Under the pieces are notes generated by a model. That model was not told the origin of the DNA, searched no databases, and saw only the letters and a program-made list of their open reading frames with translations. This document shows, piece after piece, positions 21,952 to 33,416 of a stretch of 64,000 nt of DNA. Within the stretch, counting starts at the first letter, position 1. Each line of letters starts with the position of its first letter. Origin of the DNA: Elmis aenea (lineage: Eukaryota > Arthropoda > Insecta > Coleoptera > Elmidae); NCBI GenBank assembly GCA_947652605.1, contig OX393581.1, forward strand, positions 12,776,640-12,840,639, in the 5' to 3' direction. The position numbers were made by a program, and so were the translations under genes.

Positions 21952-22410
21952 CAGGGCATGAAACCGGTTTTTTAAACCGGTTTAAAAAACCGGTTAACCG
22001 TTATTTTTTGTCAGAAAAAGTGATTTTTAACCGAAACCGAAACCGTTATTTTTAAAGGCAAAAAAAACGGTAACCTTTAACCAAAATAATAAAAAACCGG
22101 TTTTTTTAACGTCTTTTTTTTAATAAAAATTACGATGAAAAATACAAAATCTGTAGTAAATGCGATTAGTTTACCAAAAGTCATTACTGAACTCTTGATT
22201 GTACATTTATTATAAAATTATAAATAAATAATATCATTTCATACTTTGCATTCCTGATCTAAATAATTTTAAAAACCGGTTAATTTAACCCGTTTTTTCT
22301 AAACCGGTTTTTTATGAATAAAACCGGTTTTTCTACAAAAACCGTTATAAAAATAAAGTTCTCGATTTCGGTTAACCGATAACCAAAAATTTTTTCGGTT
22401 TCGAGCCCTG
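21952..22410. mobile_element. hAT MITE, 459 bp, TSD CATAAAAT, AACCGGTT-rich
   Basis: The ends CAGGGCATGAAACCGG and GGTTTCGAGCCCTG are inverted. CATAAAAT at 21,944-21,951 and 22,411-22,418 is an exact 8-bp duplication. The interior near both ends is packed with the palindrome AAACCGGTTT and AACCG repeats. No coding capacity. Confidence 0.9.
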
Positions 22411-22643
22411 CATAAAATAGGTGAGCGCCATTACCCACTAGCAGGCGGGTAATTCCGCTCACTTACATGTTTTTAAATTATTAATAACTTTTTATTCTTT
22501 AAGGTTCAATCAAGTTTGACTTAACCCGAACACTAAGTATTATTTTGGCGACAACAACCTCAAATTACAGGGTAATTGTTGTTACGGTTTAGAATATATG
22601 AATTTTTTCGCTTAGGTGGGCGCCATTACCCCTCCCTCCCCTA

Positions 22644-23259
22644 AATGATAGATAAGTTAAAAGTCGATTTGAACTTCCAAAAACCCTAACTAATTTTTTG
22701 TTAGGGCGAATTAGTGTACTAATTTCTTTTAATCTTTAATGTTACTTATAGATTACAATCCTTTAAAACTTTCCACTAAGTAGGTATGTACGTCACAATC
22801 TACGCATGTAATACTTCATAATGCTTTAAATTCATCCATGTGTGTTATCTTACATCAGAAACATACCACAACGAGTGTCTTCTTCAGATATACTGTAAAC
22901 GTCGCACAAACACTAGAGATTTCAGAATTAGCAGTTGCTTTTAAAGTTGTCGTGTTGCTGATGGTAACAACTCGCTTATTCTGAGGAAAACGTAACGCAC
23001 TCGTGAGAAATTTGGGGTATCTCGGAAAATACAGATACGCGATCTAGGATTTCCTTATTGTCACGTTTAGAGGTAGTACACTTTGATATGCTTGAATTAC
23101 AAATTTATTTTATCTTCCTTTGACGTGCGAGCTACGCTCATTTAGGCAACGTGGAAGATTGTGCGATAGTGAAAGTTAATTGGATAAACGAACATAGATG
23201 AAGTGATTCCCTTATGATGGAGATCATTACATTTTATGTAAAAGATGTGTTGCGAAATA
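22644..23259. other. unassigned sequence
   Basis: No gene, terminal repeat or array identified. Confidence 0.4.
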
Positions 23260-23492
23260 AATACAGGGTGTATATAAATTGGCGGAAGCGCTACACGTGG
23301 CGATGTTCTTCGTAAAATTCTAAGTCGAAAATCTTAATACAAAAATGTTGTACCATGCTTGCTGTGTCTGCAAGAAGTCCTCAAAGTTTTGACATTTAGT
23401 CCTTTAATAAGTGTTATTATTTAATACTTGCAAATGAAAAAGCTGCAATTTGGAATAAAAATAAATTTCGAATAATATTTTTTCCTAGATAT
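23260..23492. mobile_element. single arm of the 47.2-kb foldback family
   Basis: ATACAGGGTGTATATAAATTGG, GGAAGCGCTACACGTGGCGA and AATGTTGTACCATGCTTGC match the outer arm of 47,237-47,862 almost base for base, then continue to CCTAGATATTG. Only one arm is present. Confidence 0.75.
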
Positions 23493-23682
23493 TGTGTCTA
23501 AAAGAATTTTACATGTTAAAACCGATCCTCTTGATGAGTAGTGTTTATTGATGGAGAATAAATAATGCTTATCTTTTAATAATATGAAAGGCATTCACAA
23601 CCAAAATTTAAATACATAATGTAATTTAACATTTGGAAGGAAGCAAATTAGAATGTTGTAAACAGGAAAATTTGTGGCTTAT

Positions 23683-23709
23683 TATATATATATATATATA
23701 TATATATAA
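23683..23709. repeat. (TA)n microsatellite
   Basis: About 13 TA repeats directly precede the Penelope-like coding sequence. The junction is likely the 5' truncation or insertion point of that element. Confidence 0.9.
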
Positions 23710-23710
23710 C

Positions 23711-24763
23711 GTGGATGATACTTTCGTCATCTGGCCACATGGCAGAGCTGAGTTGGACAAATTTCTAGAACACCTCAATAACCAACACAAAGACATTAAA
23801 TTTACGATGGAAGTCGAAGTATTAGGACAACTACCATTTTTAGATGTACTAGTGATAAAGAATCCCAATGGTACCTTAGGCCATACAGTGTTCCGAAAAC
23901 AGACACACACCAACCGCTATCTTAATGCCGCATCACACCACCACACGTCTCAGTTAAACTCGGTAGTAAAAACATTAGTGACTCGCTCCAAAAGAATAGC
24001 TGACAAAGAACATCTACCCGGCGAGCTAAAACACCTTCAGCAAATCCTACAGTCAAATGGATTTCGGAAGAACACCATATCCAAAGCCTGCAAAACGCGC
24101 ACAAAAACGGCCAAAGAAAACGAACGCACACCCCAAGCCATCGCGTTTCTTCCATACGTCAAAGGCACAACAGACCGGATTGGCAGAGTACTAAGGAAGA
24201 ACAACATCAAAACCATCTTCAAGAGCGACAGAAAAATAGCGTCTATGCTTCGCAATCCAAAAGATGCTATACCACTAGAAGCGCACGGCGTATACGAAGT
24301 ACCTTGCGCTTCGTGCCATCGTACTTACGTAGGACGCACAAACAGAAAAGTTTCTGTACGCGTAGACGAACATCGCAACGCTGTTAAAACGAAACTCTTG
24401 AGCTCCGCCTTAGCCATGCATGCGTTCAACGAAGGACATGTTATAAACTTTGAAGAAACAAAAATTCTGGCAAATCTAAAATACGAAACAGCACGCATTT
24501 TTAGAGAAGCCATCGAAATTGAGAAAAGACCAGACAGTTTAAATACACGAGACGACGCCAAACGATTACCGTCGGCCTGGAAACCGTTACTCATAAACCG
24601 CCAGGTAGTTTCAACACCACAGCTACCAATTCCGAAAAGTGAGGTAGCAATTAAGAAACGGTCAAACAAGTCCAGACCCACCAATACCGTGACGACCTCC
24701 AACCGAGTTCTCCGAAGCCACAGGCGTGCGACAACTACAACTAACGGCACTGGAGTCCTATAA
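23711..24763 (+). pseudogene. Penelope-like RT/GIY-YIG polyprotein, C-terminal part
   Basis: The frame enters from the (TA)n tract with VDDTFVIWPHG, the (Y)xDD catalytic motif of Penelope-type reverse transcriptases, and continues with the thumb-like GQLPFLDVLV and TNRYLN segments. A basic linker follows (KACKTRTKTAKEN). The GIY-YIG endonuclease begins at GVYEVPCASC and YVGRTNRKVSVRV (~90 residues before the basic tail), with HRNAV and FREAIEIEKRPDSLN giving the usual downstream conserved positions. The frame has no internal stop to 24,763. The first ~26 residues of the longest ORF (from 23,633) come from flank and microsatellite, not the protein. RT motifs 1-4 are lost, so it cannot retrotranspose itself. 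Confidence 0.85.
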
Positions 24764-24798
24764 ATAAGAGCATTTCGAGCCAAACAACTCAGTCGATC

Positions 24799-24833
24799 CT
24801 TGAAAATGGCAAGTGTTATTTTGCCGAAACGTC
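24799..24833 (+). ncRNA. degenerate hammerhead-like motif of Penelope element
   Basis: CTTGAAAATGGCAAG..TTGCCGAAACGTC has the order seen in Penelope-element hammerhead ribozymes: a CUGANGA-like box, a short stem II (GGCAA/TTGCC pairs perfectly), then GAAAC and GUC at the cleavage position. The first box reads CTTGAAA instead of CTGATGA, so activity is doubtful. Position just after the ORF fits the pseudo-LTR location in this class. Confidence 0.4.
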
Positions 24834-24898
24834 GGATGACCAACGGCTCTTATCAGAGCTGCGCTACAACGACGCGGAACACCCGAGAACCTTGTGCT

Positions 24899-26350
24899 GC
24901 ATATATATAATAAATGCCGCTTTCCGACTACAATATGTTCCTATTATATGGAAAACAGCCGAAGTAATAATGTTACCAAAACCGGGGAAACCTATAGATG
25001 AGATTACATCGTATAGGCCAATTTCACTTCTACCTATAATATCAAAGCTTTTTGAAAAGCTGCTATTAAAAAGGATGAACAACATAATCGAGAGAAAAAA
25101 ACTTATTCCACTACATCAGTTTGGATTTCGTGACAAACACTCCACCGTAGACCAGGCTCATCGAATAATCAATGACATAGAGAAGTCATTAGAAGAAGAA
25201 AAAATTTGTTCGGCAACATTCCTCGATGTTGCTAAAGCATTTGACAAAGTCTGGCATAAAGGACTACTAATAAAATTGAAGAAAATGCTTCCTGTTCAAT
25301 ATAGTCAGCTCCTGGAGTCATATCTATCTCAGCGAACGTTTAAGGTCAAAATGGAAAACGAATACTCAGAACTGAAGTTTATAAGAGCAAGGGTACCTCA
25401 AGGAAGTGTCCTTGGACCGGTATTGTACCTGCTGTATACACATGACATTCCAGAAACAGAAAACGTAAAACTCGCCACATTTGCCGACGACACCGCAGTT
25501 CTAACTACAGGAGCAACCATAGAAGAAACAACAGAAAATCTCCAAAGCGCAATTAATCAAATATATGCATGGACAAAACAGTGGCATATAAAAATCAACG
25601 AAGAAAAATCTGTTCACGTTAATTTCACCAACAAAAGAATAAACTACCTACCAGTGTATCTAAATAATAACATAATCCCTTGCAAAAAGACTGCTAAATA
25701 TCTTGGCCTAAACTTAGACGTCGTTAAAATGGAAGGAACACGTCAAAAAGAAAACGGAACAGCTTAAGATAAAGTATAGAGATATGTATTGGCTGATAGG
25801 AAGAAATTCCTAGCTTTCTATCCAAAACAAACTGCTCCTATACAAACAGGTGCTCAAGCCTGTTTGGACATATGGCCTTCAATTATGGGGCTGTACCAAA
25901 AAAAGCAACTACAACTGTCTTCAAATATTCCAAAACCGCGTATTAAGAAGCATAGTAAATGCCCCTTGGTATGTTCGGAACAGCGACTTACACCGGGAAC
26001 TCCAGGTAGAATCTGTCCAGGAAGAAATTAAAAAAGCTGCCAAAAGCCATGAGGAGAGGCTCCACAGACATTTCAACATTGAAGTGCTCCAACTTCTCGA
26101 TAATCAACAACTAGTGCGTAGGCTCAAACGGATTAAACCGTTTGAACTTGTGTAGACTTAAAGTGTACAAAAGCAGAGTACAGTGCTATGTAGCCACGGT
26201 AGTGTAGTGTAGATTGTAATAGTGACTAGGATGGACCATTGGCGACATCCAGACTCAAACACAAACGTAGTAAATTAGGTTAAAGTTAAAATGTTTATTA
26301 ATCTATTGGATTAGGTGCATTGCAAATTTTAAATTTTAAAAAAATATATA
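24899..26350 (+). mobile_element. Jockey-type LINE, 5'-truncated
   Basis: It starts inside the reverse transcriptase and runs through the stop at ~26,155, a ~180-bp 3' UTR and an A-rich end (~26,320-26,350). No target duplication could be assigned because the left side abuts the Penelope tail. Confidence 0.8.
24901..26155 (+). pseudogene. Jockey-type reverse transcriptase, 3' part
   Basis: The RT frame runs to 25,767 with the family motifs in order: KTAEVIMLPKPGK, SYRPISLLP, HQFGFRDKHSTVDQ, FLDVAKAFDKVWH (first catalytic Asp), VPQGSVLGP and TFADDTAVL (catalytic Asp pair). A frameshift near 25,720 moves it to another frame, and a stop follows at ~25,810. The C-terminal region then reads PVWTYGLQLWGCTKKSNYN, WYVRNSDLHREL and RRLKRIKPFELV. 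Endonuclease and ORF1 are missing. The same protein family is at 41.7-42.4 kb, where the C-terminal part is still open. It is a dead copy that once needed target-primed reverse transcription. Confidence 0.85.
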
Positions 26351-27570
26351 AATTATATTTGCGATTATATATTTTATCCCTAATTCTTACAATTAGTATA
26401 AAAAGTTACTGGGTTGATACAGTCTTCAACTGGAAAATATCGTTTCCATAGAATAACAGAAGGCAGTAAAAGTATACCTTGATTTTTAATTTCTTTATTC
26501 AAATGTATATTTTTATATTTTCAGTTGTAACTTTTATTTCATTCAAATATTGTAAACATGACTTCTAAAAAGCATTTTTGAGTCCATAGATCGACTCGTA
26601 TTTTTTTATTTACAAGATCCTATAATCTTAAAAAAAAAGATTACTAGAAAACACTGATAAGGAATTCTAAATCTTTTATTTTCACGTTTTAATTCAGATT
26701 TAATAAAAGTTCACCCCTTTTAGATCAAATGAAACTAAAGCAATCGATATTTTTGCACGCTGCTTCGTTTTTCCTTTAAATTGATGCAATTAATTATACC
26801 AATATATTATTGAATCTCTGTAGCTTGCAAAATAATTTTCGCAAAACTGCACTGATTCAAATAAAACCTAAACGAAATTTTGAATTTTAGGGTTAGGGAT
26901 GCAATCACCAGAACTGAATAAGCAGAAAATCGAGTAAAATGTTGCTTTCCATCGCACTGGCATTGCTATCGATATAATTCCTTTTCGTTTGTTTAATAAA
27001 GTCTGGGTTTGAAATTTCTCGTTACTGCATCAAACTAAAACATTCTACTGTACTCACTTAGCATACTTATGCTGGTTATTAAAATAATTATATTGATTTA
27101 TTAAGATTGCACTGCGCCTATTACTTTTATTAATTTAGTTTATTTATTCATTTCCCCACGGTTTCATGAATTATTAATGTACATTTCCATCCAGGTTTTA
27201 TTAAAATATGGCCCCACCCTATTAGTTTATATTGGGTTTTTGTCATGCTTAGAGAAACACATAAATTTAAGCGCGCAATCTAATTTACACATAAATAAAA
27301 AAAGCCTAGCTTAGTTTTGGAAATAGACTTTTCGTTAAATACATTAAATTATATTAAATAAATACAAATAGAATATGCATAATAAAAAATGTGATTTGTT
27401 TAGAAACCGATTCAATGTATATTTTCATTATTGTCTTAATTAATATAACGACTGTTTTTTTTATAAATAATGTTCGCTTACATTAGTCAACTAAACCACA
27501 AAAATCTAAGATTGTAAGTTTATACTGTATAACTGATTTTTTTTGGACCTTAAAGTATGTTGTTTATACA
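26351..27570. other. 1.2-kb A+T-rich unique sequence
   Basis: No ORF of note, repeat or RNA gene recognised. Confidence 0.45.
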
Positions 27571-28860
27571 TACAGGGTGTCCCCTTTATCGATGCAAATA
27601 TTTTGAGTGGTGATTGAGAACCTTTTTCTTTAAAAAAAATGAAGTAAAAGTTTTTCCTAAATTCAAATGCTAAACAGATATCAACGTAAAATTCTCTGCA
27701 AAATGGGTTTAAATAATTTTTTATCTACAGGCATAAAGTTAAAAGTTATAAAGCAGTTTGTACAAAAAGAATGTTACAAATGTTAACACTTTAACTGTTT
27801 CTTAGACTTTGCAACCGCTGTATCTTTAAAACGAAAGGTTGTACAACAAAACGGATGTTTACAAATCTGGTGCAGTGAAAGTTTTCGAAAAATCAAACCG
27901 ATTTCCCGGAAAAGCTGAAAATAAGAAACAGAGTGTAAAAAATTAATCCGATAAACAATATTTTGTATTTAAAAATGCCATAGCATGGCACTATTTATAA
28001 TATTATGTACCTATATCGTCATTATTTTTAGAGGTTTGTATGAAGTATAAAATTCTTTAGAAAAACCCTAATAATTTGTTTAAGAAGATAACGGGAGAAT
28101 TTAACAAACAATAGTAAAATTGCATATAAATAAGTTTTGTAAATTCGCCGCATTTTTTTAACGAAACGTCGTAGAGCAAAACCGATGCCTATTGCAGATA
28201 AGGCATTTAAAGGACTACAGCTGTGGTAAATATGTTGTTTAATAAAACCAAACATCTCATAAAAATGTTTACAATAGTGAAAAGGTGGGAAAAAAACCAT
28301 AAAATGCAAAACAATGCAGTTCCATCTTGACACAATAAAATTAACATGTACTTAACCACAAAATTACTTCAATAGGTGTTTAAAATGACCTTCATCATTT
28401 TCAATACATAATCGCACTCTCTTTAAAAGATTTTGTACTGTATTATGTATTCCGTTCCCCCTTTCGTTAACTTCTTAAACAGCTATTCTTATTCTCTCCA
28501 TTACTCCTCCCTACAGCGGTTGCAAAGTCTAAGAAACAATTATTGGTTTTTAAATTTGTAATATTTTTTTGTACAAACTGCCTTATAACTTTTAAACCAT
28601 TGCCTGTAGATAAAAAATAGTTATAATCAATTTTGTAGAGAATTTCATGTTCCATTAAAAAGCTTTGAGGTAATTTACGATAAAATTGATATTTTCGGCG
28701 ACAGAGCCTTTTAAATGCAGAAGTGTAAAAACATCAAGTAGGCGTTGATATCTGCTTAGCATTTGATTTTAGGAAAAAGTTTTACTTGACATTTTTTTTT
28801 TAGAAAAAGGACCTCTATTACTGCTTAAAATATTTGCACCGATAACGGAGACATCTTGTA
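27571..28860. mobile_element. 1.3-kb foldback TACAGGGTGTCCCC element
   Basis: Left TACAGGGTGTCCCCTTTATC pairs with right GATAACGGAGACATCTTGTA. Arms reach inward to GCAACCGCTGTA (27,811) and CTACAGCGGTTGC (28,511). The loop holds a transposase tail on the minus strand. The 101-codon minus frame at 28,028-28,333 has no domain I can name. Confidence 0.8.
28364..28440 (-). pseudogene. transposase C-terminal tip
   Basis: Minus-strand reading NTVQNLLKRVRLCIENDEG, then HFKHLLK and stop at 28,364. It matches the very end of insect mariner-superfamily transposases (..l..R...Ci...G.hFehll). Only this tip survives inside the foldback loop. Confidence 0.55.
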
Positions 28861-30200
28861 TTTATGTTAATAAGTATTAAATATGCTAAATTTATATTAA
28901 CAAAAATGTATGTATTTCTCAATTAAGACACTTTGACATTAATTATTTTAATTAAACGTATTTTGAATGCATTTTTTAAACCAATCACCGTGTAGCTTAT
29001 GCCACCTAGTGGCACATACTTAATATAACGCTGAGTATGTAGAGGGGCACTGTCTTGTTCGAAACAATTTTCATATATCGAAAATGTTCGTCGGTTAAAA
29101 TTTGGCATTTATTTATTGTACACATTTTAGAAGGCAAGATGCGTTTGCAAAAATTATAGATATTTTTGAACACTGTTACTTTTTGTTTTAGACAATACAC
29201 TTAAACAATTCCGTGTGATAACAATATAAAGTTTATATAAAAATTCTATTACATTTTAACTGATATGTTTAAACTTTTTGTCAATTCAGATGTAAGTTAA
29301 AAACATATCACTCCTGGTGCTTGATTGGCTAATGAAAATCGGCTAAAAAAGTGGACAACGTTACAACAACCTAGGAGTGCAGTTCACGATAAAACTATAT
29401 GTGTAGCGTTGATTTTTACATTGTTCCTCTATCGCGATGTGTAATAGAAAACTTTAACTGGTATCATGTCTCTCTGCAAAAAATATTAAACTGTAAAGAA
29501 AATTAATAAAAGTTGGCAATTTTTGAAACTGAATATATTCGAATGAGTATGTCGATGTACGTGAAATTTCATAACGATTACACACGGATATATTTATTAA
29601 ATTTCAAGAATTGGCACCATTAGATGTGTAGATAACCTAATTTACTTTACTGCGACAAATTTTAAATTTCTCGCCGCTGAAAACACGTATAAATCGACGA
29701 AAACCTTCGCCTCTTGGCAAATGTGTAATAAAAGAGGTGTGCTATATATTTTTTGCACCTGTATTTACATTTATAGCTTTAAGTTTTCAATTTTATTTGC
29801 CAGGCCTACGCCTATTCACTTCAGAAATTGCCCGGATAACATACGCAGCGAAAATTGTCGACGAAATCGATTTAATATTTTTTGCATTTTCACATTCATT
29901 CGAGAGAAACAAATTTTTATGTTATTTGTAAAATATATTTGCGTGTGAATAGTTGGTAAATGTGCCGTGGTGATTTTCTATGAGGGAAAATAGAGAATAT
30001 GCTTCAAATTTGGCATGAAATGAAACTCGACGTTCTCCGCTGCAGGAAATGTTATGTATAGCCTGGGGTAACGTACCTGAACAATTTCGTTTTTAGAATG
30101 GAAATAGATTGCGTGATACAGATAATCCGGGTGTTGGATGTTATACCAAATTTTAATGCAAACGTGATCTATAAAAGCAGAAAATAGTTATTACAGCCTA
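28861..30200. other. 1.3-kb unique sequence
   Basis: Frames of 61-75 codons (for example 29,721-29,948) have no domain or repeat. Short complementary words (CACTCCTGG, CCTAGGAGTG) near 29,310-29,380 are too short to call an element. Confidence 0.4.
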
Positions 30201-31540
30201 TACAGGGTGGTGCTTTTTTCGATGCTCACCATTGCTATCTTGGAAACGGTAAGAGATACAAGGTCGGTTAAATTAGGGTAAAGTTGCACATTTTTATAGC
30301 GATTAAGAATCTGAGAAGAAATCATGGATATTTTGATTCGTTTTTGATTTATTACAAAAAAACTGAAAAATGTGATTTTAGAAAAATTATATTATCTTCC
30401 CTACCATTGACGCTATTTCAAGTAAAATTGGTAACTTTATATTTTTGACCGTCCTGGCTTTGATGACGTCAACAGAAATTTTCTAAGCCTTCTAGATTTC
30501 AAGTTGCGATAGTCAACTTTTTTATTTCTTATGGCCGCCATATTGGATTTTTACACCATCAGACAGACAAAAAAATTAGCTTTTCAGATTGGTAACCAAC
30601 ATAACTTTTTTCTTTCAAAAAACCTGTTGAAACTTTAAAATTTGTATAAATAATCTATAAAATCGCGAATATTCTGAAAAACAATTGAAATTATAATATA
30701 AAAAATAAAAGTGACAACATTTTATAGGTCTAATAAAATAACGAAATGACAGTATATTAAAAACACCAAATAAATAATTATTTAAATTGTTTAAAGTGCG
30801 CGCCGTTATGTATGATGTAGTGGTTAGTCCACTGCCTTTGTGATAGTTTGTCTCGGAATGGAGTTGAAAGCATTTTTGATTTTACGGCGAAGAATTCAAT
30901 ATTTTCCGTTAGGGTTGCATAAACAACATCAATGTAAAAGTAATCCATAGGCGTTAAACATGGCGATCGCGGAGGCCAATGAACAGGACCAAACATACCA
31001 AGTCATGAATTTTGAAAGCGTACATCTAAATTAATATCCTTTTACAATGCGGGCGTTGTGAGGACCAGCTCCTTCTTGCTGAAACTACTGATGATTTTGA
31101 ATTGTTAATCATAGCAATTCGCCTAACATATCTTCTAAATATGTTTCCAACAATCTTAATTTCGTTATCATTAGACCAATAAAATGTTCTGTAGCTTTTA
31201 TTTATATCATAGTTTCAATTGTTTTTCAGAGCATTCTCGATTTTATGAATTATTTACACAAATTTTAAAATTTCAACAAGTTTTTTGAAGGAAAAAAGGT
31301 ATGTTGGTTACCAATCTGAAAAGCTAATTTTTTTGTCTGTCTGATGGTGTAAAAATCCAATATGGCGGCCAAAAGAAATAAAAAAGTTGACTATCGCAAC
31401 TTGAAATCTAGAAGGCTTAGAAAACTTCTGTTGACGTCATCAAACCCAGGACGGTCAAAAACATAAAGTTACCAAGTTTAAATGAAATAGCGTCAATGGT
31501 AGGGGAGATAGTATAATTTTTCTAAACATTTTTATGCTCC
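30201..31540. mobile_element. 1.3-kb foldback TACAGGGTGG element, right end eroded
   Basis: Left TATACAGGGTGGTGC is followed ~35 bp in by the shared box (CTTGGAAACGGTAAGAGAT). Inverted arms ~30,366-30,625 and ~31,290-31,536 pair over 200 bp (TGACGTCAACAGAA, GGCCGCCATATTGGATTTTT). The outer ~160 bp of the right side are missing. The loop carries a transposase fragment. Confidence 0.75.
30778..30996 (-). pseudogene. mariner-superfamily transposase C-terminus
   Basis: From 30,996 the minus frame reads FGPVHWPPRSPCLTPMDYF, the block around the third catalytic Asp (here the usual D of SPDLTP is C), then VVYATLTENIEFFAVKSK. An adjacent frame would continue with the tail (HHT.RRAL). The usual FLWGYLK stretch is damaged (FYI). 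It is the same family as 12.3 and 43.7 kb. No HTH or earlier catalytic residues are present. Confidence 0.7.
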
Positions 31541-32371
31541 ATAATTCAAGTGAAAATAAAGTCAAAGCACAATAAATTTAAAGAACAGGACGGAAGCAAT
31601 TAATATTTGAACTTTTAAAATCAGTTTCTTTGAAACAAAACTTATTATCAACAAGGAAGTCGGACTAGAAAGCGGGGAAGAGTTCTTACAACTTTTCTCC
31701 TATCGACAGTCCTGAGCGGATTCGTTTTTCGTGTAATTAATTGGAATTTCCGATCTAATGTAATAGAATAAAAACAAAAAACGACTTGCAAAAAGCACTA
31801 TCGTATTACGGCATCCTAATGGTCTAATAGAGTTTCATGCCGTTTCAGACGAATTCGGCGCACGAGGAGAACAAAAGTCATAAACGTGGCACAGATTTCT
31901 TAATTCTTATTTTGTTGTGCCGTATCGCAACAAATAAAAATAGTATCCATGGGGAATCATTTGAATGTAATGTGTCCATGCATCACTAATAAATAGTATC
32001 AACTTGTATCAAACGAAATTCGTACATTGATTTGCTGGAAGTTGTTAAAACTTTCGTTGTAACACTAGTGTTAGGTATCAATCATTGGGCTAAATTAATG
32101 TTGTATTTTGTTTCATTTTTAAATTTTGTTGCTTTTTGTTGCGCCTTTTTGGTTGGTTTCATAGCCATCGCGCAGAAAGGCCTCTCTTCGGGCAAGAAAA
32201 ACGAGTCGAAAAAAATTGCCCATGTGCATCTAACTGGTAATTGAACCCAACCCTTTCGTTTGTACTTGAATTCAATTAATGGTCCTTCGAGAGTTTGACT
32301 TATTTCTGTTCATACAACTAGTAATTAGAAAGTTGTTACACTTTCTAACAACCAAATTTCACTTATAAGTA
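31541..32371. other. unassigned sequence
   Basis: Slightly GC-richer at 31,650-31,900. The 70-codon frame at 32,032-32,244 has a hydrophobic stretch but no recognisable family, start context or neighbour, and I do not call it a gene. Confidence 0.35.
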
Positions 32372-33416
32372 CGGTGACCATACGTCCTTTACTATAAAGG
32401 ACAGTACCTTATTTCAAAGCTATGTCCTTTAAATTTATTTATTTTTTGAAAACTGAATTTTTTATTTTATTTAAAATAATGTGTGAAAATTAATTAGATA
32501 AATGGTGTTTATTTTGCCGGTCGCATATCGAAACATTGTATTAGTATTGGTAAAAAAACGCCGCTCAGTCCTTTTGATATTGAAGTTATAATTAATGGTA
32601 AAAAATTATTCGTACTATGAAAATTTTAAGGAAATTTTTGATGAAATGTGTTCATTATCAAAGATTACTAGCGCGCAGTAAGGCTAGATGGTTGGCTCTA
32701 TTACTGACTTTGAAAGGATATTAAAACTGTTTGAGCCTTTCAAAAAATATTTTTTAAAACAGGGGAAATATCCTACAATGCTTAAAACCTTTTTAAATGA
32801 TGTTTTCGCTGAAGATGGTTTTTCCCCATTGTCAAGTTTCAACTTTTAAAACACATTCTGGAAATTGTATAGTAGAATATTTCAATGTGCCTAACTTGTA
32901 TTATTGTAAAAAAATGAACTTCAATTCCTTGAAAATTTAATACATTTTAGAAACCTATCGGTAATTGTTGAGTATGCTTTATGTTTGCCGGGTTCAAACG
33001 CTACTACTGAGAGAGTCTTTTTTATCATAATTTGAATTTGTATCAATGAGAAAAATAAATAAATTGCGAGTCAAACACTGCAAGCTTGCAGTTACACCAA
33101 ATGTTATTATAATATAAAATGCGTCGCATTTGATTACTAAAAACATAAAAAATACATATCTCCCAAAAACATCATTAAAATAAAAATAAAAATGTAAGTT
33201 AAGTTGTTAACTATTTATTAATTAAAGTATTTATTATATTGGTGTTATTGACGTGAAAAATACTTTTAAATTAAATTTGTATAATAGTCCTTAATACTTC
33301 TGAGAAAAGGTGAACTTTGTCGTTGTTTTTAACAGTGGTATCCGACGTATTTTGGTATAGGTTTTCTACGTAGACTCTATTTGTCCCTTATTTTCTCTAA
33401 GAAAATATGATCACTG
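32372..33416 (+). mobile_element. decayed hAT transposon
   Basis: The left end CGGTGACCATACGTCCTTTA and right end AAATATGATCACTG are inverted (ggtgaccatacgtcc-type hAT termini). No exact 8-bp duplication remains. The interior has hAT transposase pieces. Confidence 0.6.
32683..33110 (+). pseudogene. hAT transposase, C-terminal half, broken
   Basis: Pieces in shifting frames read ARWLALL and FEPFKKYFLKQGKYP near 32,680-32,770 (the conserved RW.sL...l.ril.l.e.L..yF..q..cP block) and VEYALCLPGSNATTERVFF at ~32,967-33,023, the hAT C-terminal dimerisation motif (lslPgt.a..ERvFS..). The RNase-H core between them is mostly gone. Many frameshifts and stops show long inactivity. Orientation agrees with the terminal repeats. 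Confidence 0.7.

Larger units (their letters stand above)
21389..22641. mobile_element. pogo-like element with subterminal repeats
   Basis: The left end GGGGAGAGCGGAGTAATGACG and right end GGCGCCATTACCCCTCC..CCCC are imperfect inverted repeats flanked by TA on both sides (21,387-21,388 and 22,642-22,643). GGTAATNNCGCTCA-type motifs recur in both orientations near both ends (~21,400-21,440, 21,765-21,820, 22,420-22,460, 22,618), like transposase-binding sites. A hAT MITE is nested in the middle. Confidence 0.6.
23710..24898 (+). mobile_element. Penelope-like retroelement, 5'-truncated
   Basis: It holds the last part of the reverse transcriptase, a linker, a GIY-YIG nuclease and a 3' tail with a hammerhead-like motif (24,799-24,833). 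The upstream RT domains and 5' pseudo-LTR are missing. The right border is fixed only by the start of Jockey sequence at ~24,899-24,910. Confidence 0.85.

Noticed and set aside
24325..24843. 172-codon minus-strand frame
   Set aside because: Shadow of the Penelope-like ORF on the other strand.
28028..28333. 101-codon minus frame as a gene
   Set aside because: It lies in the loop of a foldback element next to a transposase tail and has no recognisable domain. Most likely a decayed element.
32032..32244. 70-codon hydrophobic frame as a small membrane protein gene
   Set aside because: No promoter, splice or homology evidence. Phe/Val/Leu-rich frames are common in this A+T-rich DNA.
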